A stretch of 64,000 nt of DNA from Novosphingobium olei (GTDB taxonomy: Bacteria; Pseudomonadota; Alphaproteobacteria; Sphingomonadales; Sphingomonadaceae). The stretch lies in NCBI RefSeq assembly GCF_012927405.1, contig NZ_JABBGM010000004.1, forward strand, positions 310,001 through 374,000, read 5' to 3'. The notes beneath the pieces were generated by a model. It was given only the letters and a program-made list of their open reading frames with translations. It was not told the origin of the DNA and ran no database searches. Made by a program: the position numbers and the translations under genes. Positions 9,316 to 19,171 of the stretch are shown here, in pieces (the stretch's first letter is position 1; every line of letters begins with the position of its first letter).

Positions 9316-11394
9316 GTGAAGCAGAAGCTGCCGATGACCTCGGCAATCCTCACCAACAAGTTCGAACGCCGCACGTTCGTGCTCGGCACGGCGCAGGCGG
9401 CGGTGGGCGTGCTGCTCGCCACGCGTCTCGGCTACCTGTCGGTGGCGGAGAATGCCAAGTACCGCGCCGCTTCAGAAAGCAACCGCGTCAACCTGACGCT
9501 GATCCCGCCGCGGCGCGGCTGGGTGATCGACCGACGCGGCGCTGCCCTGGCCGCCAATCGTGCCGATTTCCGCGTCGACCTGATCCCCGACCGGGTGGTC
9601 GATGCCGACGCCACGCTCGCCACGCTCGGGCCGCTGCTCGGCCTGACCGCCGACAAGGTCAGCGACATCAAGACCCGGCTGGACAAGGCGCGCGGATTCC
9701 AGCCGGTCGAAGTCGCTTCGAACCTCGATTGGGACAAGTTCGCCGCCGTCTCGGTCCGCCTGCCCGAACTGCCCGGGGTTATCCCGCAGCGTGGCTATTC
9801 GCGGTTCTATCCCACCGGTCCCTCGGTCGGCCACCTCGTCGGCTATGTCGGTCCGGCCTCGGCCGAGGACTACGAGCGCGAACGCAATCCGCTGCTGATC
9901 ACGCCCGGCTTCAAGATCGGCAAGGATGGTCTTGAAAAGCACTTCGAGGAGCGCCTGCGCGGCGTTCCCGGCGCCCGCCGCGTCGAGGCGACGGCATCGG
10001 GCCGCGTGGTGCGCGACCTTGGCACGCGCGAAGACGTGCCGGGCAAGCCGATCCAGCTGACCATCCGCGCCGGCCTACAGGACTACGCCGCGCGGCGCAT
10101 CGGCCTCGAAAGCGGCTCTGTGGTGGTGATGGACTGCGCCACCGGGGATGTGCTGGCGATGGTTTCGATGCCCAGCTTCGATCCCAATTCGTTCAGCGAC
10201 GGGATCGGCCGCATCGAATGGAAGATGCTGTCGGAGGACGACCACGTGCCCTTGCGCAACAAGGTGCTGCGCGGCCTCTATCCGCCGGGCTCCACCGTGA
10301 AGCCGATGGTGGCGCTCTCGTTCCTCGAAGCCGGGCTAGACCCCAACGCCAGCGTCGGCTGTGCCGGCGGCCTGCGCGTAGGCAACCGCGTGTTCCACTG
10401 CTGGAACCACCGCGGCCACGGCAGCGTCGACATGGCCAAGGGCATCTACCAGTCGTGCGACGTCTACTTCTACCACTTCGCGCAACAGATCGGCATGGAC
10501 ACGATCGCGAAGATGGCGCGCCGCCTCGGCCTCGGCCAGGAATTCGAGATGCCCTATCCTGGGCAGTCCTATGGCACCGTGCCCGATCCTGCGTGGAAGC
10601 TGCGCAAGTACAAGAAGGAGTGGGCGATCTACGACACCGTCAATGCAACGATCGGCCAGGGCTACATGCTGGTCAATCCGTTGCAGCAGGCGGTGATGGC
10701 TTCGCGCCTTGCCTCGGGACTTGAGCTGAAGCCGCGCCTGCTGCTCGATCGAAATGCGCCACGCGCGCCGTCGATGGGCTTCAAGCAGGAACATCTCGAC
10801 CTGATCCATTCGGCCATGAACGAGGTGGTGAACGGGCGCGGCACCGCGGGGCACGCCCGCCTGCCGCTCGCCAACGTGCAGATGGCGGGCAAGACCGGCA
10901 CAGCGCAGGTCGTCGGGCTGAACATCGGCAACGGCAAGGGCGGCCAGTGGAAGCATCGCGACCACGGCCACTTCATCTGCTTCGCCCCGTTCGACAAGCC
11001 GCGCTTTGCCTGTGCCGTCGTCATCGAGCACGGTGGCGGCAGCCCCGCCGCGTATCCCATCGCGCGCGACGTGATGACGTACCTTTTCGACCCGGCCAAG
11101 GCGATGGAAGCGCTCGAGGCATACGAAAAGCAGTGGGGCGGCGATGTGCGCACGCGGATGCGCGCCAAGTACGATGCCTATGCCGCCCGGTTCGGCGCCA
11201 GCGCGCCTGCCGCGCCGGACGAGGACCAGGCGGCGGAGGAAGTTGCGGCAGAAAACAAGCCTGCGCCCGAACCGACCGCGGCGCAGACCGATGCCGCAGC
11301 GCCCGCGCCCGAACCCGAACCTGCGCCAATCGTCGTCCCCTCGCCCGCAGCGCCCGCTGCTGCGCCCGGCACAACGCCGCTGCCAGGGACCTGA
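9316..11394 (+). CDS. mrdA: Penicillin-binding protein 2 (elongasome transpeptidase)
   Basis: The 692-aa class B PBP has an N-terminal TM segment, the RRGWVIDRRG dimerisation head, and the transpeptidase motifs: SxxK in YPPGSTVKP, SCDVYFY (SxN-equivalent), and KTGTAQV. It cross-links lateral-wall peptidoglycan. GTG 9316 is preferred because GAGGAT lies 9 bp upstream; ATG 9334 is the alternative. About 70 C-terminal residues are Ala/Pro/Glu-rich low-complexity sequence beyond the catalytic domain, an extension many PBP2s lack. Confidence 0.96.
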   Translation: MKQKLPMTSAILTNKFERRTFVLGTAQAAVGVLLATRLGYLSVAENAKYRAASESNRVNLTLIPPRRGWVIDRRGAALAANRADFRVDLIPDRVVDADATLATLGPLLGLTADKVSDIKTRLDKARGFQPVEVASNLDWDKFAAVSVRLPELPGVIPQRGYSRFYPTGPSVGHLVGYVGPASAEDYERERNPLLITPGFKIGKDGLEKHFEERLRGVPGARRVEATASGRVVRDLGTREDVPGKPIQLTIRAGLQDYAARRIGLESGSVVVMDCATGDVLAMVSMPSFDPNSFSDGIGRIEWKMLSEDDHVPLRNKVLRGLYPPGSTVKPMVALSFLEAGLDPNASVGCAGGLRVGNRVFHCWNHRGHGSVDMAKGIYQSCDVYFYHFAQQIGMDTIAKMARRLGLGQEFEMPYPGQSYGTVPDPAWKLRKYKKEWAIYDTVNATIGQGYMLVNPLQQAVMASRLASGLELKPRLLLDRNAPRAPSMGFKQEHLDLIHSAMNEVVNGRGTAGHARLPLANVQMAGKTGTAQVVGLNIGNGKGGQWKHRDHGHFICFAPFDKPRFACAVVIEHGGGSPAAYPIARDVMTYLFDPAKAMEALEAYEKQWGGDVRTRMRAKYDAYAARFGASAPAAPDEDQAAEEVAAENKPAPEPTAAQTDAAAPAPEPEPAPIVVPSPAAPAAAPGTTPLPGT

Positions 11395-11401
11395 GCCAAC
11401 G

Positions 11402-12517
11402 ATGCAGCGCGCCTATATCCCGCAGATAATCGCGCGGCAGCCCTGGCGGGTGATCCTGCCGCTGTTCGCGCTCGTCGTGTTCGGCAGCCTCGTGCTCTAT
11501 TCGGCGGCCGGCGGCAACATCCGCCCCTGGGCCGGCATGCACGTTGCCCGCTTCATCGTTTTCCTGGTGATGGCCGCCACGATCGCGCGGGTGCCGCAGG
11601 AATGGTTCAAGCGCGCCGCGCTGCCGATCTACGTGATCCTGTGCGTCCTGCTGGTGCTCGTCGAACTGATCGGGGGGATTGGCGGCGGAAGCCAGCGCTG
11701 GCTGAACCTCGGCTTCATGACGCTCCAGCCATCGGAACTGATGAAGCCCGGCATCGTGCTGGTGCTCGCCTGGTTCTACTCCGTGCTGCCCGTCGGCGAG
11801 ATCAACGGCTGGCGCGCGATCGTGCCGGCGCTGCTGCTGCTGGGTTTCCCTGCAGGCCTCGTGATGCTGCAGCCTGACCTTGGCACCGGGCTTGCCATCA
11901 GCTTCGGCGCGGTGGTGATGATGTTTCTGGCAGGCCTTCCCTTGCGCCTGTTCATCGGGGGCGCGCTTGCCGGCGCAGTTGCGGCGCCGATCGCGTTCTT
12001 CACGCTGCTGCACGACTATCAGCGCAAGCGTGTGCTGGTGTTTCTCGATCCCGAAAGCGATCCGCTGGGTTCGGGCTACCACATCACCCAGTCGAAGATC
12101 GCGATCGGTTCGGGCGGCCTTCTCGGCAAGGGGTTCGGCAACGGCTCGCAAAGCCACCTCGATTACCTGCCCGAAGCGCACACCGACTTCGTGTTCGCCA
12201 CGATGAGCGAGGAGTGGGGCATGCTCGGCGGCCTGTTCGTGCTCGCCGTGTTCTTCCTCGTGTTCCGCTGGGGACTGAAGGTCGCAACCAATGCGCCCGA
12301 CCGGTTCTCGCGCCTGCTGGCAGCGGGCATGGTCACGACGATCTTCTTCTACATGTGCATCAACCTGATGATGGTCATGGGCCTTGCGCCCGTGGTCGGA
12401 ATTCCGCTGCCTTTCATGAGCCACGGCGGATCGTCGATGATGACCAACATGATCTGCATCGGCACGATCATGGCCGTGGACCGCTGGTCGCGCCGTGGCA
12501 GCACAGGGCTGTTGTAG
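11402..12517 (+). CDS. rodA: SEDS peptidoglycan glycosyltransferase RodA
   Basis: The 371-aa polytopic SEDS-family protein shows the usual motifs: GGSQRWLNLG with FMTLQPSELMK, LQPDLGTG, the extracellular segment IAIGSGGLLGKGFGNGSQSHLDYLPEAHTDFVFA, and the C-terminal GIPLPFMSHGGSSM. It polymerises glycan strands with PBP2. It starts 7 bp after the mrdA stop and closes the cell-shape operon. Confidence 0.97.
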   Translation: MQRAYIPQIIARQPWRVILPLFALVVFGSLVLYSAAGGNIRPWAGMHVARFIVFLVMAATIARVPQEWFKRAALPIYVILCVLLVLVELIGGIGGGSQRWLNLGFMTLQPSELMKPGIVLVLAWFYSVLPVGEINGWRAIVPALLLLGFPAGLVMLQPDLGTGLAISFGAVVMMFLAGLPLRLFIGGALAGAVAAPIAFFTLLHDYQRKRVLVFLDPESDPLGSGYHITQSKIAIGSGGLLGKGFGNGSQSHLDYLPEAHTDFVFATMSEEWGMLGGLFVLAVFFLVFRWGLKVATNAPDRFSRLLAAGMVTTIFFYMCINLMMVMGLAPVVGIPLPFMSHGGSSMMTNMICIGTIMAVDRWSRRGSTGLL

Positions 12518-12601
12518 AAAACTTTCAATTTCCCCCTTGGCAGGCGCGCCAGAATCGTTATGGGGGCGGCTCCGCGGCGCACCAACGCCGAGACGGGATA
12601 T

Positions 12602-12677
<76 letters not shown>

Positions 12678-12716
12678 TCCCTTCCTGCCCCAAGGCAGCC
12701 ATCCCGATCGGGATAC

Positions 12717-12792
<76 letters not shown>

Positions 12793-12877
12793 AATTCTCT
12801 AATTAAATCAATATACTAAAGGTCAATCGCTTCGAGATTTCCGCGGAGCCTTTGCTTCTAGGTAGCTCTCTAGGTAG

Positions 12878-13054
12878 CAGGCCGATAAAATCGCCCCACC
12901 GCAAAAAGAAAGCGCTTCGGGCACTGTGGCCGAAACCTGGCGCGAATTGAGTTGGTGTTCCGAACGCGGCCGCTTGAATGCCGCGGCGATTTGGCTGGCA
13001 TTGAATGACACCCCTCGTCCCTTCGACCCGACGACGTGGCGGATCAGCCGAGGC
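12878..13054 (+). pseudogene. Possible truncated reading-frame remnant at the island edge
   Basis: After an in-frame stop at 12875-12877 a plus frame reads codon-like sequence with no ATG, including GTVAETWRELSWCSERGRL and NAAAIWLALNDTPRPFDPTT. It then loses coherence at about 13044, where the 3' end of the minus-strand ZIP gene begins. It resembles a gene fragment cut by the junction. I do not recognise the parent family, and the rest of the 250-bp gap shows nothing else. Confidence 0.3.
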
Positions 13055-13730
13055 TTTCTTCGATCATCAACAGAGCGAGGAAGCCCACGAAGAACATGGC
13101 GGTGATCAAGGGGCTGTCTGGCTGCTCGTGCGCTTCAACGAGCAGTTCCTCGGCAACGAGATACAGCAATGCGATCAGTCCAAAAGCCAAGAACCCGGTG
13201 ATCACCTGAGCTGGGAGCAATGCGACGGGCGTAGCAGCGAGCGTCCCCAAGGGGAGCAACAGGGCCAAGGCGACCGAAAGGGCGACAATTTGCGCGCGCG
13301 AGCGGATCGTCTCACCAAGCTCCGCCGTAACGGTGAGCCCCAGAAACAATACCTCCAGCGTAAGGGCAATGGTCAGCAACACGCCTGCCTTTTCGCCAGC
13401 TAGGAAGGCGAGCCCGAGCACTAGGCCGTCAATGAATATGTCAATGCCGATGGCGCTGACCATTCCGACAGGGCCTTGCCAACGACCTTCAAGCGACTTG
13501 ACGAACAGCATGACGAGAACACCGAGTGTGCCGCCGATGAATGTCGCCCAGAGCGACCCGCCGTGCTTGACCTGGGGTAGGATTTCCGCAGCAGCGGCTG
13601 CGAAGACGACGCCCGCCGCTAGATGCTGCACGGCGCTGACAAGCTTTGGTCCGGGGCGCTGCAAAACCGCAAAGACCGCACCGACAAAAACGGCGAAGAC
13701 GGGAATCAGTGCGTAGATCAGGTTCGGCAC
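13044..13730 (-). CDS. ZIP-family metal permease
   Basis: The 228-aa polytopic protein has a ZIP-like layout, with TM segments around AVQHLAAGVVFAAAAAEILP and SAIGIDIFIDGLVLGLAFLAG that place His/Glu/Asp ligands within helices. ZIP proteins move divalent cations toward the cytosol, although some clustered with efflux genes have atypical roles. It lies 18 bp after a CDF exporter in the same direction and appears to be the last gene of the czc-side transcription unit. Confidence 0.8.
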   Translation of the reverse strand: MPNLIYALIPVFAVFVGAVFAVLQRPGPKLVSAVQHLAAGVVFAAAAAEILPQVKHGGSLWATFIGGTLGVLVMLFVKSLEGRWQGPVGMVSAIGIDIFIDGLVLGLAFLAGEKAGVLLTIALTLEVLFLGLTVTAELGETIRSRAQIVALSVALALLLPLGTLAATPVALLPAQVITGFLAFGLIALLYLVAEELLVEAHEQPDSPLITAMFFVGFLALLMIEESLG

Positions 13731-13748
13731 TGCCTAGGCCTTTCTCGA

Positions 13749-14711
13749 TCAGACGACATCATCGGGCTCGAGTGCGCAATTCTCAGCCGCGCTGGTCTCG
13801 ATCTGGATGGTAGGATGATCGATCGAAAAGCGGCTTTTCAATTCGCGAGCGAGATCGGCGGAGAATGCGTCACCCGGATAGCCGGCAGGCACGACGAGGT
13901 GCACGGTAAGTGCGGTTTCAGTGGTACTCATCGACCAGATATGCAGGTCGTGTATCGCGGCAACCCCCGGCTGGCCTTTAATGAATTCAGCGACTTCGTC
14001 CTGGTCGACGCCAGGTGGAATGGCGTGCAGGCTCATGTTCACTGAGTCCCTTAGCAATCCCCAGGTGCCCACCGCGATTACCGCGACGATCACCAGACTG
14101 ACCGCGGGATCGATCCAACTCCATCCGGTCGCAAGGATTACGAAACCCGCGACCACGACGCCTGCCGATACGGCCGCGTCAGCCGCCATATGCAGGAAGG
14201 CGCCGCGAATGTTGATGTCGCCCTTGCTGCCGCGCATGAACATCAGCGCCGTAGCGGTGTTGATGGCTATGCCGATGGCCGCGACGATGATCACGGTTTT
14301 GCCGGCGACTGGCGCGGGCTCGGAGAACCGCCCAACAGCCTCGAAGGCAATGATCGAGATCGCGACGACCAGGAACAGGGCGTTAATTAAAGCAGCAACG
14401 ATCGAAGATGAACGCAAGCCGTAGCTATACCGACCTCCCGGTTTTCGCTTGGCGAGGATCGTCGCGACCCAGGCAATCAGCAATCCCAGCACGTCGCTGA
14501 AATTGTGCCCGGCGTCAGCGAGCAGCGCCATCGAGTTGCTGAGGAAGCCGTAAACCGCCTCGACGATGACGAAGCCCATGTTGAGCGATACGCCGATGGC
14601 GAAGGCCAGCCCGAAGTCCTTGGGGGCATGGCTATGGCCGTGGCCGTGCGAGTGACCAGCATGATCGCTGTGATCGTGCCCCGAGTGATCGTGTGCATGT
14701 TCATCCGCCAT
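13749..14711 (-). CDS. czcD: Cation diffusion facilitator (CzcD/ZitB-like) exporter
   Basis: The 320-aa protein opens with a His/Asp-rich tail (HAHDHSGHDHSDHAGHSHGH, residues 5-24), typical for Zn/Co/Cd CDF proteins. It then has six TM helices with the transport-site motifs DAGHNFSD in TM2 and HMAADAAVS in TM5, and a C-terminal cytosolic domain (IHDLHIWSM). It antiports divalent metal out of the cytosol for protons. It lies 11 bp downstream of czcA. Confidence 0.9.
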   Translation of the reverse strand: MADEHAHDHSGHDHSDHAGHSHGHGHSHAPKDFGLAFAIGVSLNMGFVIVEAVYGFLSNSMALLADAGHNFSDVLGLLIAWVATILAKRKPGGRYSYGLRSSSIVAALINALFLVVAISIIAFEAVGRFSEPAPVAGKTVIIVAAIGIAINTATALMFMRGSKGDINIRGAFLHMAADAAVSAGVVVAGFVILATGWSWIDPAVSLVIVAVIAVGTWGLLRDSVNMSLHAIPPGVDQDEVAEFIKGQPGVAAIHDLHIWSMSTTETALTVHLVVPAGYPGDAFSADLARELKSRFSIDHPTIQIETSAAENCALEPDDVV

Positions 14712-14722
14712 CTGCTTTCCTT

Positions 14723-17700
14723 CTACTTCTCGACCAGTTCGCCGCCGAACCTGTCGACGTCAGTGTAATCCCCTGCGACATGTTGTTTATGCCGACCCTT
14801 GAGCAGCAGATGGCTGATCGCGGGCAAGACAAAGAGCGTGAGGATGGTCGAAGTGATCAGGCCGCCGATCACGACGATCGCCAACGGCTTTTGCACCTCC
14901 GCGCCCTGACCGGTTGCCAGCGCCATCGGCACGAAGCCGATCGCCGGCACGATTCCGGTCATAAGCACGGCGCGGAAGCGTTCGATTGCTCCCTCCGTCA
15001 CCGCGCGATCGACTGGTAGCCCGGAATCGATCCGCTGGTTGATGGCGGTCATGACCACCAGGCCATTCAGGACTCCCACGCCCGCCAGCACGATGAACCC
15101 AACGGCCGCCGATACCGAGAACGGCAACCCGGTTAGCAGCAGCCCAAACACACCGCCGGCAAGGCCAAGCGGAATCGCCGAGTAGACCGCGATTGCCGGA
15201 CGCGCGCCTTTGAGCGCCATGAATAGAATGCCGAAGATCGCTGCAAACACTAGCGGGATGACGATGGTCAGCCGCCGCGAGGCAGCCTGGAGGTTTTCGA
15301 ACTGCCCTCCCCATTCGATGAAGGTGCCGGGTGGCAACTTGACCTGCTCGCCGACCTTGGCCTGGGCTTCGGCAATGAAGGAGCCTAGATCGTTGCCGCG
15401 GACATTGGCCTGCACCACGACACGGCGCTTGCCGTTGTCGCGGCTCACCTGGTTCAAGCCTTCCGAGAAGGTGAACCTCGCCAGTGCGCCGAGCGGGATC
15501 GAGGCGCGATCACCGTCGTTGAGCAGCATCACCGGCAGAGCTGCCACGGCGCTCAGATCGTCGCGAATGGCATGGGGAAGGCGCACGACGATATCAAAGC
15601 GACGGTCACCTTCGAACACGATCCCGGCCTCGCGCCCCCCGAGCGCGGCAGCGACGGTGTCGGTCACGTCCTGAAGCGACAGGCCGTAGCGAGCGATAGC
15701 ATCGCGGTCGAACTGGACGTCGAGCGTCGGAAATCCCTCGGTTTGTTCGACCTTGACGTCAGCGGCACCAGGAACGGTTCGCAGGACGCTCGCGACCTGC
15801 TGGGCGACCCCGCCCATTCGGGTCAGGTCATCGCCGTAGAGCTTAATCGCGATGTCACCGCGTACGCCGGCGATGAGTTCGTTGAACCGCAGCTGGATAG
15901 GTTGGCTGACTTCAAAGGCGCTGCCGACCATAGGCTTGAGCCGCTGCTCGAGCCTCTCGATCACGTCTTCCTTGCTGTCGACGCCGGTGGGCCACTCGCT
16001 CTTCGGCTTGAGGATGATGAACGAGTCCGAGGCATTGGGCGGCATCGGGTCGGTGGCAACTTCGGCCGTCCCGGTTTTGGAGAACACGAAGGCCACTTCG
16101 GGCATTCCCGCGACCGCTTTCTCGATCTGCATCTGCAGCCCCTTCGACTGCGCCAGTGAGGTTGAAGGTATGCGCAGCCCCTGCATCGCCAGGTTGCCTT
16201 CGTTGAGCTGCGGAATGAACTCGCGGCCGAGCATCATGAAAACGAGCCCGGCAAGGACGAAGGTCCCGACGCCAGCACCGATCCACGGCCAAGGCCGCGC
16301 CACGGCCCTGTCGAGCAGTGGCTCGTATCGCTGCTTGGCCCAAGCGATCGCCCTGACTTCCTTCTCGCCGACCTTTCCGCGGATGAGCAGCGCGACCATT
16401 GCCGGAACAAAGGTCAGAGACGCGATGAAGGCCCCGCCAAGGGCAAGCATCACGGTGATCGCCATCGGCGAGAACATCTTGCCCTCGACTCCGGTGAAGG
16501 TCAGCAACGGCGCGAACACGAGGAAGATGATTGCTTGGCCAAAGATAGTCGGGCGGACCATTTCGCGCGCGGCCTCGAACACCTCGTGCAACCGCTCGTT
16601 GAGGTCGAGCAGCCGCCCCTCATGGTGTTGTCGCTCGGCAAGACGTCTCAGGCAGTTCTCGATGATGATGATCGAACCATCGACGATGAGGCCGAAATCG
16701 AGCGCACCAAGGCTCATCAGGTTGCCCGACGTGCCGGTGGCGTTCATTCCTGTTGCCATCATCAGGAAGGACAACGGAATGACGAGCGTTGCGATGACCG
16801 CTGCGCGAATGTTGCCGAGCAGCCAGAATAGCACGACGATCACCAGCAGCGCGCCTTCGGTGAGGTTCTTTTCAACCGTGGCAATGGTCGAGTTGACCAG
16901 GGTCGAGCGATTGAGCACGGGCGTGACCACGATCCCCGGCGGCAGTGACTTCGAGACCTCCGTGAGCTTGGTTGAGACCGCATCGGCAACGATCCGGCTA
17001 TTGCCACCGGCGATCATCAGCGCGGTGCCGATCACCACCTCCTTGCCGTTCTTGGACGCCGCCCCAGTGCGAAGATCGCCGCCGACGCGTACCGTCGCGA
17101 CATCGCGCACCGACACGGGCACCCCGCCGCGCGTTGCAACCGCTGCGCGGCCGATCTCGTCAATCGTATGGATGCGTCCATCGGCACGGACCAGAAAGGC
17201 CTCGCCGCCGCGCTGGATGAAGTTCGCCCCGACCGAAACGTTGGCTTTCTCGAGTGCTTCGGCGAGCTCCGAGAAAGAAATCCCGTAGCTCGCCAGCTTC
17301 GCGACATCGGGCTCGACCAACAGCTGCTTTTCGTAGCCGCCGATACTGTCGATGCCCGCTACGCCTTTGACGGTCTTGAGCTGCGGGCTGATCATCCAGT
17401 CCTGGACGGTTCGCAGGTAACCCAGCTTGGCAACGTCGTCGGTCAGAATTTCACCATCGACGGTCAGGTAGCTGCCGTCAGGCTGGAAGCCGGGCCGCCC
17501 TGCGACCCGGAGCGCAAACTTCGACCCGGCGGGCGCGAAATCGACGACGTACATGAGCACTTCACCGAGGCCGGTGGTGATCGGCCCCATCGAGGGCTCG
17601 ACGCCGGCCGGCAAATTGTCCTTGGCCTGGTTGAGCCGTTCGGCAACTTGCTGGCGCGCGAAATAGAGGTCGACGCCTTCATCGAAAACCACTGTGACCT

Positions 17701-17974
17701 GGCTGAAACCGTTGCGCGAAATCGAGCGCGAGCTTTCCAGACCGGGGATCCCGGCCATCGCGGTTTCGACCGGGAAAGTGACCAGCCGCTCCATGTCGAG
17801 CGGCCCGAGCGCAGGCGCGACGGTGTTGATCTGCACCTGTTTGTTGGTGATGTCGGGCACGGCGTCGATCGGCAGCTTGAGCAGCTGGAATGCGCCGAAG
17901 GCGGCAACGATGAGCGTGGCGACGACCACGCCCCAGCGGAAGCGGATCGCCGCGTCGAGAAGCTTTTCGATCAT
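14723..17974 (-). CDS. czcA: Heavy-metal RND efflux pump CzcA (Zn/Co/Cd type)
   Basis: The 1083-aa inner-membrane RND transporter begins with the HME-family segment FQLLKLPIDAVPDITNKQVQ. The TM4 proton-relay signature near residues 417-432 reads DFGLIVDGSIIIIEN, with Asp, Asp and Glu in the pattern of the divalent HME1 class (CzcA/CnrA) rather than the Cu/Ag class. The protein exports cations as a trimer with CzcB and CzcC, using the proton gradient. Its start is one base downstream of the czcB stop. Confidence 0.95.
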   Translation of the reverse strand: MIEKLLDAAIRFRWGVVVATLIVAAFGAFQLLKLPIDAVPDITNKQVQINTVAPALGPLDMERLVTFPVETAMAGIPGLESSRSISRNGFSQVTVVFDEGVDLYFARQQVAERLNQAKDNLPAGVEPSMGPITTGLGEVLMYVVDFAPAGSKFALRVAGRPGFQPDGSYLTVDGEILTDDVAKLGYLRTVQDWMISPQLKTVKGVAGIDSIGGYEKQLLVEPDVAKLASYGISFSELAEALEKANVSVGANFIQRGGEAFLVRADGRIHTIDEIGRAAVATRGGVPVSVRDVATVRVGGDLRTGAASKNGKEVVIGTALMIAGGNSRIVADAVSTKLTEVSKSLPPGIVVTPVLNRSTLVNSTIATVEKNLTEGALLVIVVLFWLLGNIRAAVIATLVIPLSFLMMATGMNATGTSGNLMSLGALDFGLIVDGSIIIIENCLRRLAERQHHEGRLLDLNERLHEVFEAAREMVRPTIFGQAIIFLVFAPLLTFTGVEGKMFSPMAITVMLALGGAFIASLTFVPAMVALLIRGKVGEKEVRAIAWAKQRYEPLLDRAVARPWPWIGAGVGTFVLAGLVFMMLGREFIPQLNEGNLAMQGLRIPSTSLAQSKGLQMQIEKAVAGMPEVAFVFSKTGTAEVATDPMPPNASDSFIILKPKSEWPTGVDSKEDVIERLEQRLKPMVGSAFEVSQPIQLRFNELIAGVRGDIAIKLYGDDLTRMGGVAQQVASVLRTVPGAADVKVEQTEGFPTLDVQFDRDAIARYGLSLQDVTDTVAAALGGREAGIVFEGDRRFDIVVRLPHAIRDDLSAVAALPVMLLNDGDRASIPLGALARFTFSEGLNQVSRDNGKRRVVVQANVRGNDLGSFIAEAQAKVGEQVKLPPGTFIEWGGQFENLQAASRRLTIVIPLVFAAIFGILFMALKGARPAIAVYSAIPLGLAGGVFGLLLTGLPFSVSAAVGFIVLAGVGVLNGLVVMTAINQRIDSGLPVDRAVTEGAIERFRAVLMTGIVPAIGFVPMALATGQGAEVQKPLAIVVIGGLITSTILTLFVLPAISHLLLKGRHKQHVAGDYTDVDRFGGELVEK

Positions 17975-17975
17975 C

Positions 17976-19160
17976 TCAGTGCTCCGCCTCGCCCTTGCCG
18001 AGTTCGGCTTTGAGGAGGAACGCGCCGCGCGTTGCGACCGTGCTGCCCGGATTCAGCCCCGCGACGATCTCGACCCGGCCTGCGCTGCGCTGGCCGACCG
18101 TAACCTTGGTCGCCTGGAAGCCCTTTGCCGTGCGTACGAACACCACGTCGCGTCCTTCGACGCTCTGCACCGCCTCTTCGGGCAGGCCGATGCTGGCGGT
18201 TGGCGAGGCGCCGCGCGGAATGATCCGTACCCTGAGGCCTTGACCAGGAGTGAGCTGGGAGCCGCTGTCGGGAACCAGCACGATCGTCGCGACCTTGCTT
18301 TCCGCGTCGAGACTGGGAGTAGCCGAACGCACCGTCGCGCCGACGGTCTCGCCGCCGATTAGCTCAATCACTGCACGGTCGCCCGGTGAAACACGGCGCG
18401 CATCGGCGGGCAGTACCGAGGCGTTGACCTGGATCTTGCGGGGATCGGCGACACGAAACAGTTCGGTGCCGGCCGCGACATAGGCACCCAGACGGGCATC
18501 GGCTTTGGTGACGCGGCCTGAAATCAGGCTCGTGACGGCAAGCGTGCGACCGTCGCCCGACACCTTCGAGGCGCTCGCCGCCGACTGGCTGCGCCGCATT
18601 TCGGCTTCGGCTTCAGCCAGCGCCGCGCGCGCCGCCTCGAAATCCTGCCGGGCGGTAACCTTCGCTTCGAACAGCCGACGCTCACGCTCATAGGTCGAAC
18701 GGGCAAGTGCTACCCGCGCGCTTGCGGTGCTGCGCTCGGCGGAAAGTGCCGCTGCATCGCGGCTCTCGAGCCATGCGATAGCCTCGCCCGCCGCGACCGG
18801 ATCGCCGAGCCGCTTGGTGAGCCGAACCACTGCACCATCCGCGCGTGCGGTGAGGACTGCCTCGCCGTCAGGCGCGGGCGCGACCACCCCCTGCGCCAGA
18901 ATCTCCGCGCCAAGTGTACCTGACTGGACAACCTCGGTGACGATCCCGGCCGACCCGGCGCGCGCCGCGTTCATCGCGACAAACCCTTCGACGTGCCCTT
19001 CTTCCTTCCCCGCTTCTTCGCCTTCGGTCGCGGTGGCTGTGGTATCGGCAGGCGCCAGCAAGGTACGCCCGATCATGATGCCGCCGCCGCCGACCAAGAG
19101 CAGTATGGCGGCGAAAACGACGATAAGTCGTTTCCTCTCAGGGGTGTTTTCGATGTCCAT
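17976..19160 (-). CDS. czcB: RND efflux periplasmic adaptor CzcB
   Basis: The 394-aa membrane-fusion protein has one N-terminal TM anchor (LIVVFAAILLLVGGGGIMIG), lipoyl-like halves (APDGEAVLTARADGAVVRL and LISGRVTKADARLGAYVAAG) around a helical hairpin, and a beta-barrel. ATG 19160 follows AAGGA at 7 bp and is preferred over an in-frame GTG at 19175 that overlaps the czcC stop. It bridges CzcA and CzcC. Confidence 0.93.
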   Translation of the reverse strand: MDIENTPERKRLIVVFAAILLLVGGGGIMIGRTLLAPADTTATATEGEEAGKEEGHVEGFVAMNAARAGSAGIVTEVVQSGTLGAEILAQGVVAPAPDGEAVLTARADGAVVRLTKRLGDPVAAGEAIAWLESRDAAALSAERSTASARVALARSTYERERRLFEAKVTARQDFEAARAALAEAEAEMRRSQSAASASKVSGDGRTLAVTSLISGRVTKADARLGAYVAAGTELFRVADPRKIQVNASVLPADARRVSPGDRAVIELIGGETVGATVRSATPSLDAESKVATIVLVPDSGSQLTPGQGLRVRIIPRGASPTASIGLPEEAVQSVEGRDVVFVRTAKGFQATKVTVGQRSAGRVEIVAGLNPGSTVATRGAFLLKAELGKGEAEH

Positions 19161-19171
19161 GATTGTGTCCT

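Noticed and set aside
11021..12424. 467-aa minus ORF over mrdA/rodA
   Set aside because: Its His/Gln/Arg-rich low-complexity translation is antisense to rodA.
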